Shown here: piece after piece, positions 20,259 through 30,950 of the stretch
Layout: each line of letters opens with the position of its first letter
Position numbering within the stretch: the first letter of the stretch is position 1
From: Armillaria gallica
Taxonomy: Eukaryota; Basidiomycota; Agaricomycetes; Agaricales; Physalacriaceae
Direction: 5' to 3'
Length of the DNA: 64,000 nt
NCBI GenBank assembly: GCA_037576215.1
Contig: JBANDB010000004.1
Location: forward strand, 3,968,001 to 4,032,000
Translations under genes and position numbers: made by a program
Notes under the pieces: generated by a model
Told to the model about the DNA's origin: nothing
Databases searched by the model: none
The model's input: the letters and a program-made list of their open reading frames with translations, nothing else

Positions 20259-21709
20259 ATGGAGTTCCTGGAGAACATGAATTCCGAATCGCGAGAACTC
20301 TACAATTCCTCCATTTCGAAATTCAATCTCGAAGCTCTCCAGCGCGTAGCCACTGAGTATCGAGGGATACGCTGCGTCGGTTGTGAAGCCATCGCTCAGC
20401 TGGCTACAACACGGTGAGCAAGAAAATCTTCATCGATAAATGTATATGGTGGTCATTCACTGTTCCAAGGTGTTCCTTTTGATATTTGAGGACGGCCATG
20501 AACTCATTGCACGCTTGGGCGGTAGTCGCTCTGGACAAGATGAAGGTGTACCGGAAGATATTTTGATGCATCGACTAAAATCTGAGGTATTGTCATATGT
20601 CCTCGTTGTTACTTGGTTTTAAATACACGTAGGTTGCGACAATGCGTTATGTTGAGATGCACACGTCGATCCCCATTCCACATATTCACCTCGTTGAATA
20701 CGATGCTCAAAATTCTGTTGGGACGCGTTTCATGCTTATGGACAAGGTAGATCTCTATGAACAGCTTCTTGGTAGGATACTGACCTGTGTAGATCGCCGG
20801 TTCTACCCTTAACGAGGTCTGGGATGCCTTTACACCTGAGAAACGCGAACAAGTCGTCCGTCAATTGGTTGGTTTTCAAGCTGAGCTTCTGAAGCTCGAG
20901 TTCCCTGAATCGCCGGATCTCTTCTTGACGATCAAGGCACACTGGGCCCTACTTAGTCGTTCCTGCTCGTATCCGTCCCTGCTTAACCTCGATTGTGGGC
21001 CTTTCAAGACCACGAAAGAGTACTTGTTAGCAAACGTGTCCGCCGAACTGAAGCTCGTGCAGGAGAATCCCGAGAATTGGCGCGAACAGAGAAAAGAGAC
21101 AGCAAACCTGAGCGGCGGTTTGGAGGATACGTCAATCGAGGATGCACGCGAGTGGCTGCACCTGTTGCACGAGGGTATCCGAGGTCTCCGGACGATATTC
21201 TGGATCCACCTGAGAGTCCGTTTGTCCTGTTTCACGATGATTTCCAATAGTCCAATGTGCTCGTCTCCCCCGAGGACCCAACCAAATTGGTGGGGATTTT
21301 GGATTGGGAAGGGTCGCGAGTGCTTCCTGTGTGGGACAACAGCCGTTTAGCCGACCCGATAGGACGTAACATTATCGATGACCCAGAAGAACTCCGGCGT
21401 CTTCAAGACATGAAGTGGGATATTCTCCAGGACGTACAGACTAATGTTGCGTATTCGGAACATAGATGGCATCTATTCCTTCGTATCATTGATTATGGCC
21501 ATTCCTTCCAGTCGAGACGGGAGGTCGTTGATGGCCTTTTCTTAGGGTGGCTCGAATCGGTGCGAGGAAAGGGTCTTTGGGAGGATGTGGAGTCTATGGC
21601 CGGCTTGGAGAAATATATTAAAGGTACGAGTAATTGCAGTGCTCTTTGATAAGGTTCTGATGTGTGAAGTCTAGAATATCGACAGAAGTCGGCTGACTCT
21701 GCCCACTAG
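20259..21709 (+). CDS. APH/choline-kinase-type phosphotransferase homologue with internal stop
   Basis: ATG 20259 gives MEFLENMNSESREL. Exons joined by short introns encode FEDGHELIARLGG (ATP-binding lysine-type region), ATMRYVEMHTSIPIPHIHLVEY, GTRFMLMDKIAGSTLNEVWD and FQAELLKLEFPE. The catalytic loop reads FVLFHDDFQ, then TAG (21248-21250), then SNVLVSPEDPTKLVGILDWEGS. The Brenner-motif Asp and Asn and the DWE magnesium motif are thus present but interrupted by a stop. A one-base frame change near 21183 is also needed just upstream. The C-terminus after intron 21623-21674 ends RQKSADSAH. Such fungal proteins phosphorylate unknown small molecules or proteins. It could be a pseudogene, or intact with base errors. 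Confidence 0.65.
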
Positions 21710-21887
21710 GTCCTAGAATTCACATACAGCCCGTTATCAGATGGAGCGGTGCACCCGGCGCTTCATGAATGGCTGGTGCTGTAATTGATCTAGCCTTATA
21801 GGATCCTGAAGTCGTGTTTTCACTGGACTTATCTGTGTTTAGAAAGTTATCGTGGGAGGTGAGTGCATTGAGCCAGAGTAACCATTC

Positions 21888-22432
21888 ATGAATTTCGTTA
21901 TCATGCACACCAAGGCGGTGAAGCGCAGCATTAAATTACTGGTCGCCATGCGAAAAACAGAGGCGGGTTGCTTTCTTGTTACCTTTACTATTCCTCTTCT
22001 GCGTGCTGGAAGCATGAAGATAAACGTCTCTACTTTATGTCGGCAACGAAAGACGCAACACATTCTGCAAATCTTAGTATTTTCATTTACGGTTGTGGCT
22101 ATATTGGGAGGTATGAAGAGTAATCCCGTGTATGTGACGGTGTTTGGAATCTTGTCAGCTCTTGTCGCACTCCTGTAAGTGGGTAGACGTTACCAGCGAA
22201 GTCACTGATGGATTATATTATCATCTAGGGCGGTTTTATTGGGCCAAGTCAAACACAGTAAGGAGGAAATAGATGAGGGGATTTCACAAAGTATGTACTC
22301 TTGATAAGAGAAGAGGTTACTGATTTAATGGGATGTGCAGGCTTCGGAGTCCGGTTAACCTACGTTCGCTTCCCAGAGCAACCTCGTCCTCGCTTGTCAC
22401 ACGCGGCCCTACAAATGTCCGAGGAAGAGTAG
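21888..22432 (+). CDS. Small hypothetical membrane protein
   Basis: Three exons stay in frame across introns 22175-22228 (GTAAGT..CTAG) and about 22291-22341 (GTATGT..GCAG). The product of about 145 residues has hydrophobic stretches ILQILVFSFTVVAILGG and VYVTVFGILSALVALLAVLLG, so two TM helices are likely. It then has a polar tail ending MSEEE at TAG 22430-22432. I do not recognise a family. A second open frame continues to 22710 (RVEKVAHILRN..) and could be part of the same gene if a base is missing near 22430. Confidence is low because the only evidence is splice sites, frame and hydrophobicity. Confidence 0.35.
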
Positions 22433-22955
22433 GAAAGAGAACGCAAAGGTCTCCATCCCGTGATCGCTCGGTAGCAAGGACGTATCGTGTCGAGAAGGTA
22501 GCACATATTCTCAGGAACAGACGAGATTTTCACAGTTATGAGACGGGAATTTTTCGGCAGGTCAAAGCAGTCATAGACCAAGAAGAACTTTCGTCCTTGA
22601 GCGGGGTACAGAGGACTTTGGCAAAGAAGAAGGTGAAGGTTATGAAAAAGAATTCAAGGATGGAACTTTTGATAAGGAGGAGGAAAATGAATAGAAGAAT
22701 TGTGTTCTGACTCAGCTTCTTCCGTAGAACATGCTATTCGTATCTTTTACAACTGTTGACATGGAATGAATGAAGGAAGTTTTATTATCGGTCCGTACTA
22801 CAAGCTCTGATGTATACATACTAGCTACCTACGAGCTAGGCTAGATAGGGCTGCTGCAGGTCCGAACAAACCCTACGCTCTAGAACCAGGAGATGGACGA
22901 AAACAAGGACAACGGGAATAAGAAACTGGCGAGTCTTCCTTCCTACACTCACGAC
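22433..22955. other. Intergenic; 5' flank of the truncated LSB5-like copy
   Basis: The first 280 bp contain the open frame that may belong to the preceding gene. The stretch gaaaacaaggacaacgggaa near 22898 resembles the sequence just before the GH3 gene (near 24283: gaaaaccaagataacgggaa). This suggests that the GH3 5' flank was duplicated together with the LSB5-like copy. Confidence 0.5.
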
Positions 22956-23905
22956 ATGAACAAGCTATTAGGAAGAGACAAGATCAAGGTAACAAAGCCA
23001 GCCAGAGGACTTAGCCAAGTGCTCATCTACAACAGGACCTTCCTTCTCGCAATTCGTCCTTTAGCTCTCTAGCGCCAGGCGCCTCATCTGCAATACTTGC
23101 ATCAAGCCTGAGATCACCTTCACTTTTTACTGCAGAAGAAGAAACAGTCCCCTTACTCCGAACTCTCGACAGCATTACTAGGATGATAGGTTACCCAGAT
23201 CGTCGATCGTGTCCACTTCGTACTTACCACTTCTAGGTTTGCTCACCGCTACTACGTTGGAGGACTGGAGCATGGTACTTGAAGTCTGTGAGCGCTCTTC
23301 AGCAAGTGATACCAATGCGAAAGAGGCTGTCAGTGCATTAAGACGAGAATTCGGAAAGTTGGTTGCTCCTTCTTTCGCCTCTCTCCCACACATCAATCCA
23401 TCTCCAAGTCTAGGCATGGCGAACCATCTACCCAATTATCCGCCGCACGGGTATGTTTCTGTCCCTGTCTCTCAATAATATTCAACAATCCCTTGCAAGC
23501 TATGGGCCATCATGCTTCGCAATTCCACCGAAACATTCATCTCACAGTCAACGTCAAAAAAGTTTCTCGGCACTCTGGAAGACGTGATAATGTCTTCGAG
23601 AACGTCACCTGTCGTTCGCGAACGAGTGCTGGGCGTTATTGCTGCTGCTGCGTACTTGAGTGAGCCTTTAACGACCCATTTCGTTCAGGGCTGACTCATT
23701 TCCTATAGGCAAGGAGGACACTGGTTTCAGGGCACTTTGGCGAAAGGTCAAACCGGATGGAAAACCTGACGAGGTGTGTGTCTTGGTATCGTATTTTCGA
23801 AACTGACCGCCAATCTTGCAGGGTATACCGTTTGACACTGGTGACACCATGTTCAGTCCTTCCGTCAATAGGCATTATGAGAATCCAGTCTCACCCTGAG
23901 ACCCA
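22956..23905 (+). pseudogene. Truncated duplicate of the LSB5-like VHS/GAT gene
   Basis: This is a copy of the first half of the gene at 26175. It starts MNKLLGRDKIK against MKKLFGRDKTK and keeps introns at the same positions. The linker is shortened by a large deletion, so the parental HHPSISTPI region is missing. The VHS domain is retained (EDWSMVLEVCERSSASDTNAKEAV, LWAIMLRNSTETFISQS, FLGTLEDVIMSSRTSPVVRERV). Similarity ends after the block matching GIPFD..AMFSP..NRHYEN, near 23900. The GAT domain and C-terminus are absent. Retained introns show a DNA-level duplication, not a retrocopy. Without the GAT domain it cannot act as a full adaptor. Confidence 0.8.
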
Positions 23906-24370
23906 GACTCCTTCCCACTCTCTTTCATTGGGGAGGGGTGATAAGCAGCTATTGCTTGACCTATACCGTATTCCTGATCAATTTCATGTTTGACGAAGCT
24001 CATTGCATCAAGGAATGGGACTCTACCTTCCGCAATTCGTACTAGAAGCTCGGACAATTTCGTCCTCTGATGGCCAGCCAAGTTCCTTCATTTGGGTACT
24101 GCGATAATGCTCCCAAGTTTGTTGACTAGCTCAAACAGGAACTACGATTAGATGCGAACACGACCAGTTTGCGACTCAGTTACGGAGTTTTGTTGTTATT
24201 GACTGCGTTCAAGATACTTGCGTAGAACACTCTGTATCTCTGTTGGATGTCGTATATCTGTTGACGCAGCATATAAGAGATAAACGAAAACCAAGATAAC
24301 GGGAATAAAGAAACCGGGGGCAGATGACTTCAGCCTTGGATTACGGAAGCCCGGACCGATCTTCCTTACA
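23906..24370. other. Intergenic; breakpoint of the duplication and GH3 promoter
   Basis: Homology to the LSB5-like gene is lost near 23900. The rest shows no gene. Just before the GH3 start lies the stretch also found near 22898. Confidence 0.4.
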
Positions 24371-26104
24371 ATGCTCTCAGATTCACTGCGGCGAGAAATT
24401 GGGCAACATTTCGTAGTGGGATTTCACGGACAAGAAGTGAACGATGATATACGGAGGCTGATCCAGACGTACTTTGTCGGAAGTGTGATTCTGATGAAAA
24501 GAAATGCAAAGGGTACGTGTATCTGAGATGCCAGTGAATGCGCATTTCTCAGCTTCACGTAGATGCTGAGCAGATTAAGAGGATCGTATCGGAGCTACAG
24601 AAGATCGCGAAGGAGGCGGGGCACGAGAGGCCGTTGCTGATTGGGACGGATCAGGAGAATGGCATGGTGTCGGCGATGAGCTCGTCCACGGCGGCGACGC
24701 AATTGTAGGTCCTTTGATGTCGCAGAGAATCGAGCTGATCGTTCTAGCCCCGGTGCTATGGCCCTCGCAGCTACGGGCTCGCAAGAGATGACCAGAGACG
24801 TGTATGCAGCATCTGGAAAGGAGCTGAGATTGCTTGGCGTCAATTGGGCATACAGTCCCGTAGCAGATGTGAATTCCGACATGAAGAATCCGGTTATTGG
24901 AGTAAGATCCTTTGGAGATGGTGCGCCATGATTTGCGGTGGATGTAACTGTATTGACAAGTTGTAGATGCCGAGGAGGTCGCAAAGTATGTTGTAGCGGC
25001 GGCGCAGGGCCTCACGTCGTCGAATGTCGCACCTGCTGCAAAGCATTTCCCTGGGCATGGAGATACCCACGTTGATTCGCACCTTGCGTTGCCGCGGATC
25101 AACAAAAGTCGACAAGAAATGGAGCTGACGGAACTGATTCCATTCCGGAGGGTGATTGAGAGAAGTGCGCTACGATGATGACGGGACATATGGCGCTGCC
25201 CTTGGTGACGGGTGGGGATGTACCTTGCTCGTTGTCGAGGCAGATTACGACGGGATGGCTGCGAGAAGATCTGGGTTTCGAGGGAGTGGTGGTGACGGAC
25301 TGCCTGGAGATGGATGCCATTGCTGAGCCGAGCCAAGGTGGCTGTGGTATTGAAGAGGGCGCGGTTCGCGCACTGGAGGCTGGTGCAGACATCGTGATGA
25401 TATGCCATACGATGGCGAGACAGGTGGGCGCGATTGAACGCGTGTACGACGCGGTAGAGGCGGGACGAATCAGCGCCAACGACTTGAAGGAGAGCGGCGA
25501 CAGAGTGACCGCCTTGAAGGACCGGTTCGCTGACTGGTCTCTTCCTGCAGACGACTGGAACACGGTCAAGGCTGCGAGCAGAGTGCTCAGCGAGGAGGCG
25601 TACCAAAAGACCACTGCTATCCTGCAGAATGGAACCTGGCTCAAGGCTACTGGCACTGTCGTGTGCTACACCCCTCGACTGGAAAGCTTGAACAGGGCCA
25701 TCGACGATGCTGACGGCGTTTTGAGGGACGGTGCGGGCAGGATTCGCAATACCGCTGGACCATCATTTACTGCACTGGCTCAGTCCATTGCCAAGAGAAC
25801 AAAGTGCGTGCACGTCGTGTACCCTAGTGACGACGACATCGACTGGAACGACGTGTCCGGTATCGTGTTTGTCCTGAGGAACGCAGACAGATCTCCCTGG
25901 CAGCTGGAGTGGATGAAGAAAGTAGCAGAAAGAGGGATAAATATGGTGTTGGTGTCGTGCTGCACGCCGTACGACCTGAACGGGGTGAACGTCGAGCAGG
26001 GATGCTTGGCGACGTTTGAGTTTACTGTGCCGGCATTCGACGCGGCGGTTCGTGTCATTTTTGGCGAGGCACGTGCTTTGGGATATTGTCCCGTAATTAC
26101 CTAA
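24371..26104 (+). CDS. GH3 beta-N-acetylhexosaminidase (NagZ-like)
   Basis: ATG 24371 gives MLSDSLRREIGQHFVVGFHGQE, then YFVGSVILMKRN. Several short introns follow. The GH3 barrel is clear: LLIGTDQENG near the start, NWAYSPVADVNSD, AAKHFPGHGDTHVDSHLALP (the KHFPGHGDT loop with the His/Asp acid-base pair of NagZ-type enzymes) and VVVTDCLEMDAI with the catalytic aspartate. A C-terminal GH3-like domain ends at 26104. One base seems missing near 25166-25170, between VIERS and MMTGHMALP. The enzyme class removes terminal N-acetylglucosamine, here plausibly from chitin or peptidoglycan fragments. No signal peptide is visible, which suggests a cytosolic enzyme. It sits between a truncated and an intact LSB5-like gene. 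Confidence 0.85.
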
Positions 26105-26174
26105 TTTAGACTCGATCTAATCTCCCACGTGTTGAGCATAGCCCTCTCCCGTCTTCCTTCCTACACTCACGACA

Positions 26175-28621
26175 ATGAAAAAGCTATTTGGAAGAGACAA
26201 GACCAAGGTAACAAAGCCAAAAGACCAGCCAGAGGTTGTTGCCACCCAATCCTGTAAAGCCAAATACTCATATACAACAGGACCACCACCCATCGATTTC
26301 CACTCCGATTCACCAGCAGCATGCACTATACCACCATAGCACACCTTCTCTACAAAATCAGAGGGACAGCAGGCATCCAACCTCAGACGAGGATCGCTGG
26401 GAGGTCGTCGGCGGCGATGACCAGCCACGGGCACCAGGCCTGTCTCCTTCTCGCAATTCGTCCTTTAGTTCTCTACCACCAGGCGCTTCACCTCCAATAC
26501 CGGCACCAAGATCTCCTTCACCGTTTACGGCAGCAGGGAAGAAGAAACAGTCCCCCTTGACGCCCGCCTTGGGCATACTCAGAGCCCTCGATCCTCACAG
26601 CCTCGATAGCACCGCTCACAACAACGATTCATCCGCCTCCGACCACGGCCATCCCGATAGGAGAAATCGCTTTTGGGCAAAGGATAAGCACCAAGAAAGT
26701 CTAAAGGACGATGACCCGCCCAGTATTACGAGGATGATAGGTCACCCAGCTCGTCTGTCGTATCTAGCTCGTACTTAGCATTCCTAGGTTTCCTCACCGC
26801 TACTGCCTCGGAGGACTGGAGCATGGTACTAGAAGTCTGTGAACGCTCTTCAGCCAGTGACACCAACGCGAAAGAGGCTGTCCGTGCGTTAAGACGAGAA
26901 TTCAAGTTGGTTGCTCCCTTCTGTATCTCTTTCCATGCATCAATCCGTCTCTAGGTACGGCGAACCTTCTGCCCAATTATCCGCCGCAAGGGTATGTGTC
27001 CGTTCCTGTCTCCCAATTATATTCGATAATCCCCTGCCAGCTATGGGCCATCATGCTTCGCAATTCCACCGATACATTCATCTCACAATCAATGTCAAAA
27101 AAGTTTCTCGACACTCTAGACGACGTGATAATGTCACCTAGAACGTCACCTGTCGTTCGCGAACGAGTGATGGACGTTGTTGCTGCTGCCGCATACGCCA
27201 GCGGAACAAGTGAGCCTTTATCGATCCGCTTCGTTCAGGGCTGACACGATTTTCCCCTAGGAAAGGACTCTGGTTTCAGGGCACTTTGGCGAAAGGTCAA
27301 ACCGCCAGAAAAGCCCGACGAGGCGCGTGTCTTGACTGTGTTTCATATTTTCGAAACTAACCGTCAATCTCGCAGGGCATCCCGTTTGACAATGATGACG
27401 CCATGTTCAGTCCTCCCGTCAATAATAGACTTTCTCATTATGAGAATTCAGTCTTGCCCCAAGACCCGGCCCTCCGTACGACGCATAATCACCGGAAACG
27501 CAAATCACCCACGCGAAACCGTATCATACCACCAGAGGAGGATATTAAACGTCTCTTCCAAGAATGTAAAATCGGCCAGGGTAATGCTAGCCTGCTTTCC
27601 CAGGCTTTGGCCCTTGCACGCCCCGAAGACCTTCGTGAGAAGGATGTCATACAGGTGAGTTCGCCACTCACAACCCGATTGAAACCGCTAACGGTTGCGC
27701 CAGGAATTTTATCTAAAATGTCGCCAGTCGCAAGAAATTATTTATGCTCAAATCCCTTGGGCAACCGCTGGTGCTGAAAGATCCAGGGCTGAGCAACAGC
27801 GAAAGCGTACACTATCAGATAACTCTGTACTTGAAGACGCTCCAGTAACATTGACGACGGAGGAGCATCTGCTGGCAGCGTTGCTTGGTGCTAATGCAGA
27901 GATCGCAGATGCTCTGCAACAGTACGATGACCTGGAAAGAGTAGGGTTGGAGCGTGAGGCGGAAGAGAACAGCCGTAGAGACGTGCGGATGGATCCTAGA
28001 GTAAGGTTTGACGCTTGGTTGTTGTCTTTTGGTTGACGTCCTTTACAGCAAAAGCAGCTGCTGTTGGAACAGCAAGAATTACTATCGGCTATGGGTGATG
28101 TACATATCGGCGGGTCAACATCACGCAGCCCATCTCCGGCCCACTCATCGCGTTCTCGACCAGTATCGCTACTGCATTCTGATGTTTCAGCGGCACAGAC
28201 CCTAGCTCCGCCACCCGCGCCTCATGGCCCCAGGTCTCCAACACAGACATCTGTGCATTCTCGCACTTCTTCACCGAATGTGGAACTGACTATCGCCACA
28301 CTTGCCAACGGGTCGGATTCATACTCTTCGTCGAGCGACGACTCTGTGGAGACACCGATCAAGCCTAGCGCGAAGGCGCTCGGGAAACGGAGAGTAATAG
28401 AAGCCGAAGAAGCGGATAATCCATTTGATCCAGACGACCTATTTTACGAGAACAGGGACGAGTTTCCTGTTGAAGAACGGAACGACTCGGATTCGGATGA
28501 TAGTCGCGATGTGCGGTGGCATAATGCTCATCCGGTGCATTTTGTGTACGATGCTGCGGCTGAGAGGACGAGGCAGAGGCTAGAGAAAGGACATGCGTTG
28601 GTTGTAAACGGAGTACATTAG
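26175..28621 (+). CDS. LSB5-like endocytic adaptor with VHS and GAT domains
   Basis: MKKLFGRDKTK, then intron GTAACA..ACAG, a proline/serine-rich linker (WEVVGGDDQPRAPG, SPPIPAPRSPSPF), and after an intron at MIG the VHS domain (FLTATASEDWSMVLEVCERS, ALRREFKYGEPSAQLSAARLWAIMLRN, FISQSMSKKFLDTLDDVI, SPVVRERVMDVVAAAAYA). A GAT-type helical region follows (EEDIKRLFQECKIGQGNASLLSQAL, EFYLKCRQSQEIIYAQIP, TTEEHLLAALLGANAEIADALQQYDDL). A disordered C-terminus with SPSPAHSSRSRP and acidic runs closes the protein. In yeast, Lsb5 binds ubiquitin, Arf3 and the WASP homologue Las17 at endocytic sites. The copy looks intact in the exons I followed. Its 5' half was duplicated at 22956. Confidence 0.85.
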
Positions 28622-28725
28622 AGAAGAGGACATGAATAGTACTGTACAATAACATGCCGAAAGCGAACAATGCATCGAGGCCAAGTGTGACTGTGACAGT
28701 TGACACCACCTTCTTTACGACCAAC

Positions 28726-30317
28726 ATGTCGAACAAGATAGCTGCCATCGACTCGGACCTCTATGGCGGTATGTTTCCTTGTTTGCGATTTACTGGTGTT
28801 TGATGGAGATTGTAGACATTTATGGAGATGACGAGTCTGAGTTTGTCGTGGAAACCGAGGACCAGCCTATGTCGAACGCGACGACGACGACGACGACAAC
28901 GACAGCAGATGAATCCTCTGGCTCGCTTCCGGCCAAGCCGTCGGGGTCGATGTCGTATTCCGCTCAGATAGCACAACAGTTCTCGACGTACCAGCAGACG
29001 CCGAGCCAAGAAAGGCAGCCGGGCCCGTCGTCGATACCCACTATGACAGATAGTATTTTTGGGAAAAAGCCTTCCGAAATGCATGATGCGGGGTAAGCCT
29101 GCTTTTCCTTTTGCTTTGGACACGGTCTATGATATGATACTATCACGCCGTCGTACATTATTATTCCTTGCATACCTATGCTCACGCTACTACCTCTCTC
29201 TCTCTCTCTGTCTACTATACACTCCGCTATACTCTCCGATACCGTGGTGCCACATGTAGCAAAATGTTCATTGGAGGACTGAATTGGGATACAACAGATG
29301 GTACTTATTCACATATTTATGCTATACAGTGCTGATCCCTTTTACTCTGTGCGTCATCAGAAGGGCTAAGGGATTACTTTTCTCAGTTTGGAAAGGTAGC
29401 TGCGACCCGGTGCATTTGCGTTGTTTCTTACCGTCTTTGAGGTCGATGCGGTGACTATTATGCGAGATCCGTCAGGGACGTCGAGAGGGTTTGCATTTTT
29501 GACGTTTGAAGATCCGTCAGCGGTGCAGGTTGTTACTGCGCAAGACCATTTTTTGGATGGGAAAGCGGTATGTTTTTTTGTTTTGTTTGTTGGGGTGGCT
29601 GGTGTTGACCTGTTTAGATTGATCCTAAACGCGCGATTCCACGTGAAGAGCACCTTCGCAATACGCGCTATTTTGTTGGTGGGCTGGCACCGTCGACGAC
29701 ATCGGATTCGATGAAGGAGTTTTTCTCTGCGTATGGTAAAGTGGTGGACGCGACGGTGATGCTTGATCGTGAATCTGGGCGGTCAAAAGGGTTTGGATTT
29801 GTGACGTTTGAAGATGCAGCTAATTCGGATCAACTGGTGGGTAAAAACCTGGTTTTGGACGATAAGCAGGTGAGGGTGGTACTGATAATCATTGGACTTG
29901 GCCTAACGGGTATGCTAGATTGAAGTGAAGACGGCGCAACCGCGGAGTCAGCGCGAGCAAGCACGCAATAACGCAGGGGTGGTCAACAATATGCATGTGC
30001 AGGAAGTGCGACCGCCGATGCCGTTCATTCCACAGCAGCCGAACCCAATGTCGATGATGTACCAGCGGATGCCGATGCTCCCACCGATGATGGGGATGAA
30101 CCCGATGATGATGGGCCAGTTCCACCCGATGGCGATGATGGGGATGGGGATGGGCGGGATGAGGCTCGGGATGGGGCCGATGGGCGGGATGGGTGTTCGC
30201 GGGGGGATGAATCGGGTGGCGGGACCGGTGGGGAGGATGGTGACGACGGGCGGGGGAGTCGGGCCGTCGCGGGTGATAACGAGAGGACAGCACAGTTTCC
30301 ATCCTTATGCACGATGA
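28726..30317 (+). CDS. Hrp1/Musashi-like RNA-binding protein with two RRMs
   Basis: ATG 28726 gives MSNKIAAIDSDLYGDIYGDD. An acidic and Thr-rich N-terminus leads to RRM1 (RNP2 KMFIGGLNW, then EGLRDYFSQFGK and RNP1 RGFAFLTF). A linker IDPKRAIPREE precedes RRM2 (RYFVGGLAP, MKEFFSAYGKVVDATVMLDRESGR, RNP1 KGFGFVTF). The C-terminus is very rich in methionine, glycine and proline (MMGMNPMMMGQ) and ends FHPYAR. The K.IDPKRAIPR linker and Met-rich tail are hallmarks of the Hrp1/DAZAP1/Musashi type. In yeast, Hrp1 is the cleavage factor IB subunit that binds UA-rich 3' end signals and shuttles with mRNA. All junctions I spliced are clean. A (CT)n run at 29193-29209 lies in the long first part of an intron. 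Confidence 0.85.
29193..29209 (+). repeat. (CT)n microsatellite in an intron
   Basis: About eight CT units in the intron that separates the N-terminal acidic exon from RRM1 of the Hrp1-like gene. It may simply strengthen the polypyrimidine character of that intron. Confidence 0.8.
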
Positions 30318-30524
30318 TTGTACATGTACATATACTAGCAGGGACCCGTGAAATGTTGGATTCTCGGGTAAAATCCATCAACACGTAATATAATTATATG
30401 CGATAAAGAGACAACAGCATATAATAGCAAGTCGTATATTCAGAAAGTAGGAAGGAAAATATCGCTCAATGTAAACCACGCCCGTTGTTGGCTTCACGAC
30501 AAAATAATTTCTACAGATGGGTGT

Positions 30525-30812
30525 TCATATTGAAGGATGCTTCTGAGTTCTTGGCATTCTTTTCCCAGAATCCAGGTATGATTTGAGGCAGAATGGTATA
30601 AATATAAGGTTTCGCAAGGAAGGAACATGAAGAACGTAAAGGATAAAATAAAATGTTACCTCAGATGACAGTTGTAACATATTACATGAGAGGCGGGCTG
30701 AAATAGCTTGAAGTTTGAACACAGAGAAGAACGAACACATGATGGAAAGAAGGCCTAAAAATGGAAGGACCAATGTAGCCAATGAGAGGGTGACGGAAGC
30801 AAGTTCCGACAT
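30525..30812 (-). CDS. Possible small membrane protein
   Basis: Starting at ATG 30812 the frame gives MSELASVTLSLATLVLPFLGLLS, a strong hydrophobic helix, and stays open to 30525. A different frame at the 3' end reads LPQIIPGFWEKNAKNSEAS up to a TAG, which looks more protein-like and could be reached by an intron after SARLS. The real ending is therefore open. The region lies in the gap between the Hrp1-like and CM1 genes, which are both on the other strand. No family was recognised. Confidence 0.25.
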   Translation of the reverse strand: MSELASVTLSLATLVLPFLGLLSIMCSFFSVFKLQAISARLSCNMLQLSSEVTFYFILYVLHVPSLRNLIFIPFCLKSYLDSGKRMPRTQKHPSI

Positions 30813-30950
30813 CCGTATAGTAGATTTCAAATTAAAGGCTGTTTGCCCATATTGGGAACAGAACCAGCCACGCTGTCTCCTCGACCTTTTACCTTTTACC
30901 TTGATGTGCTGATTATAATTTACGCAATAAACAGGTAAAGGTAGACATAC

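Noticed and set aside
24575..25656. Long minus-strand open frames opposite the GH3 gene
   Set aside because: Shadow frames; the plus strand carries conserved GH3 motifs with introns.
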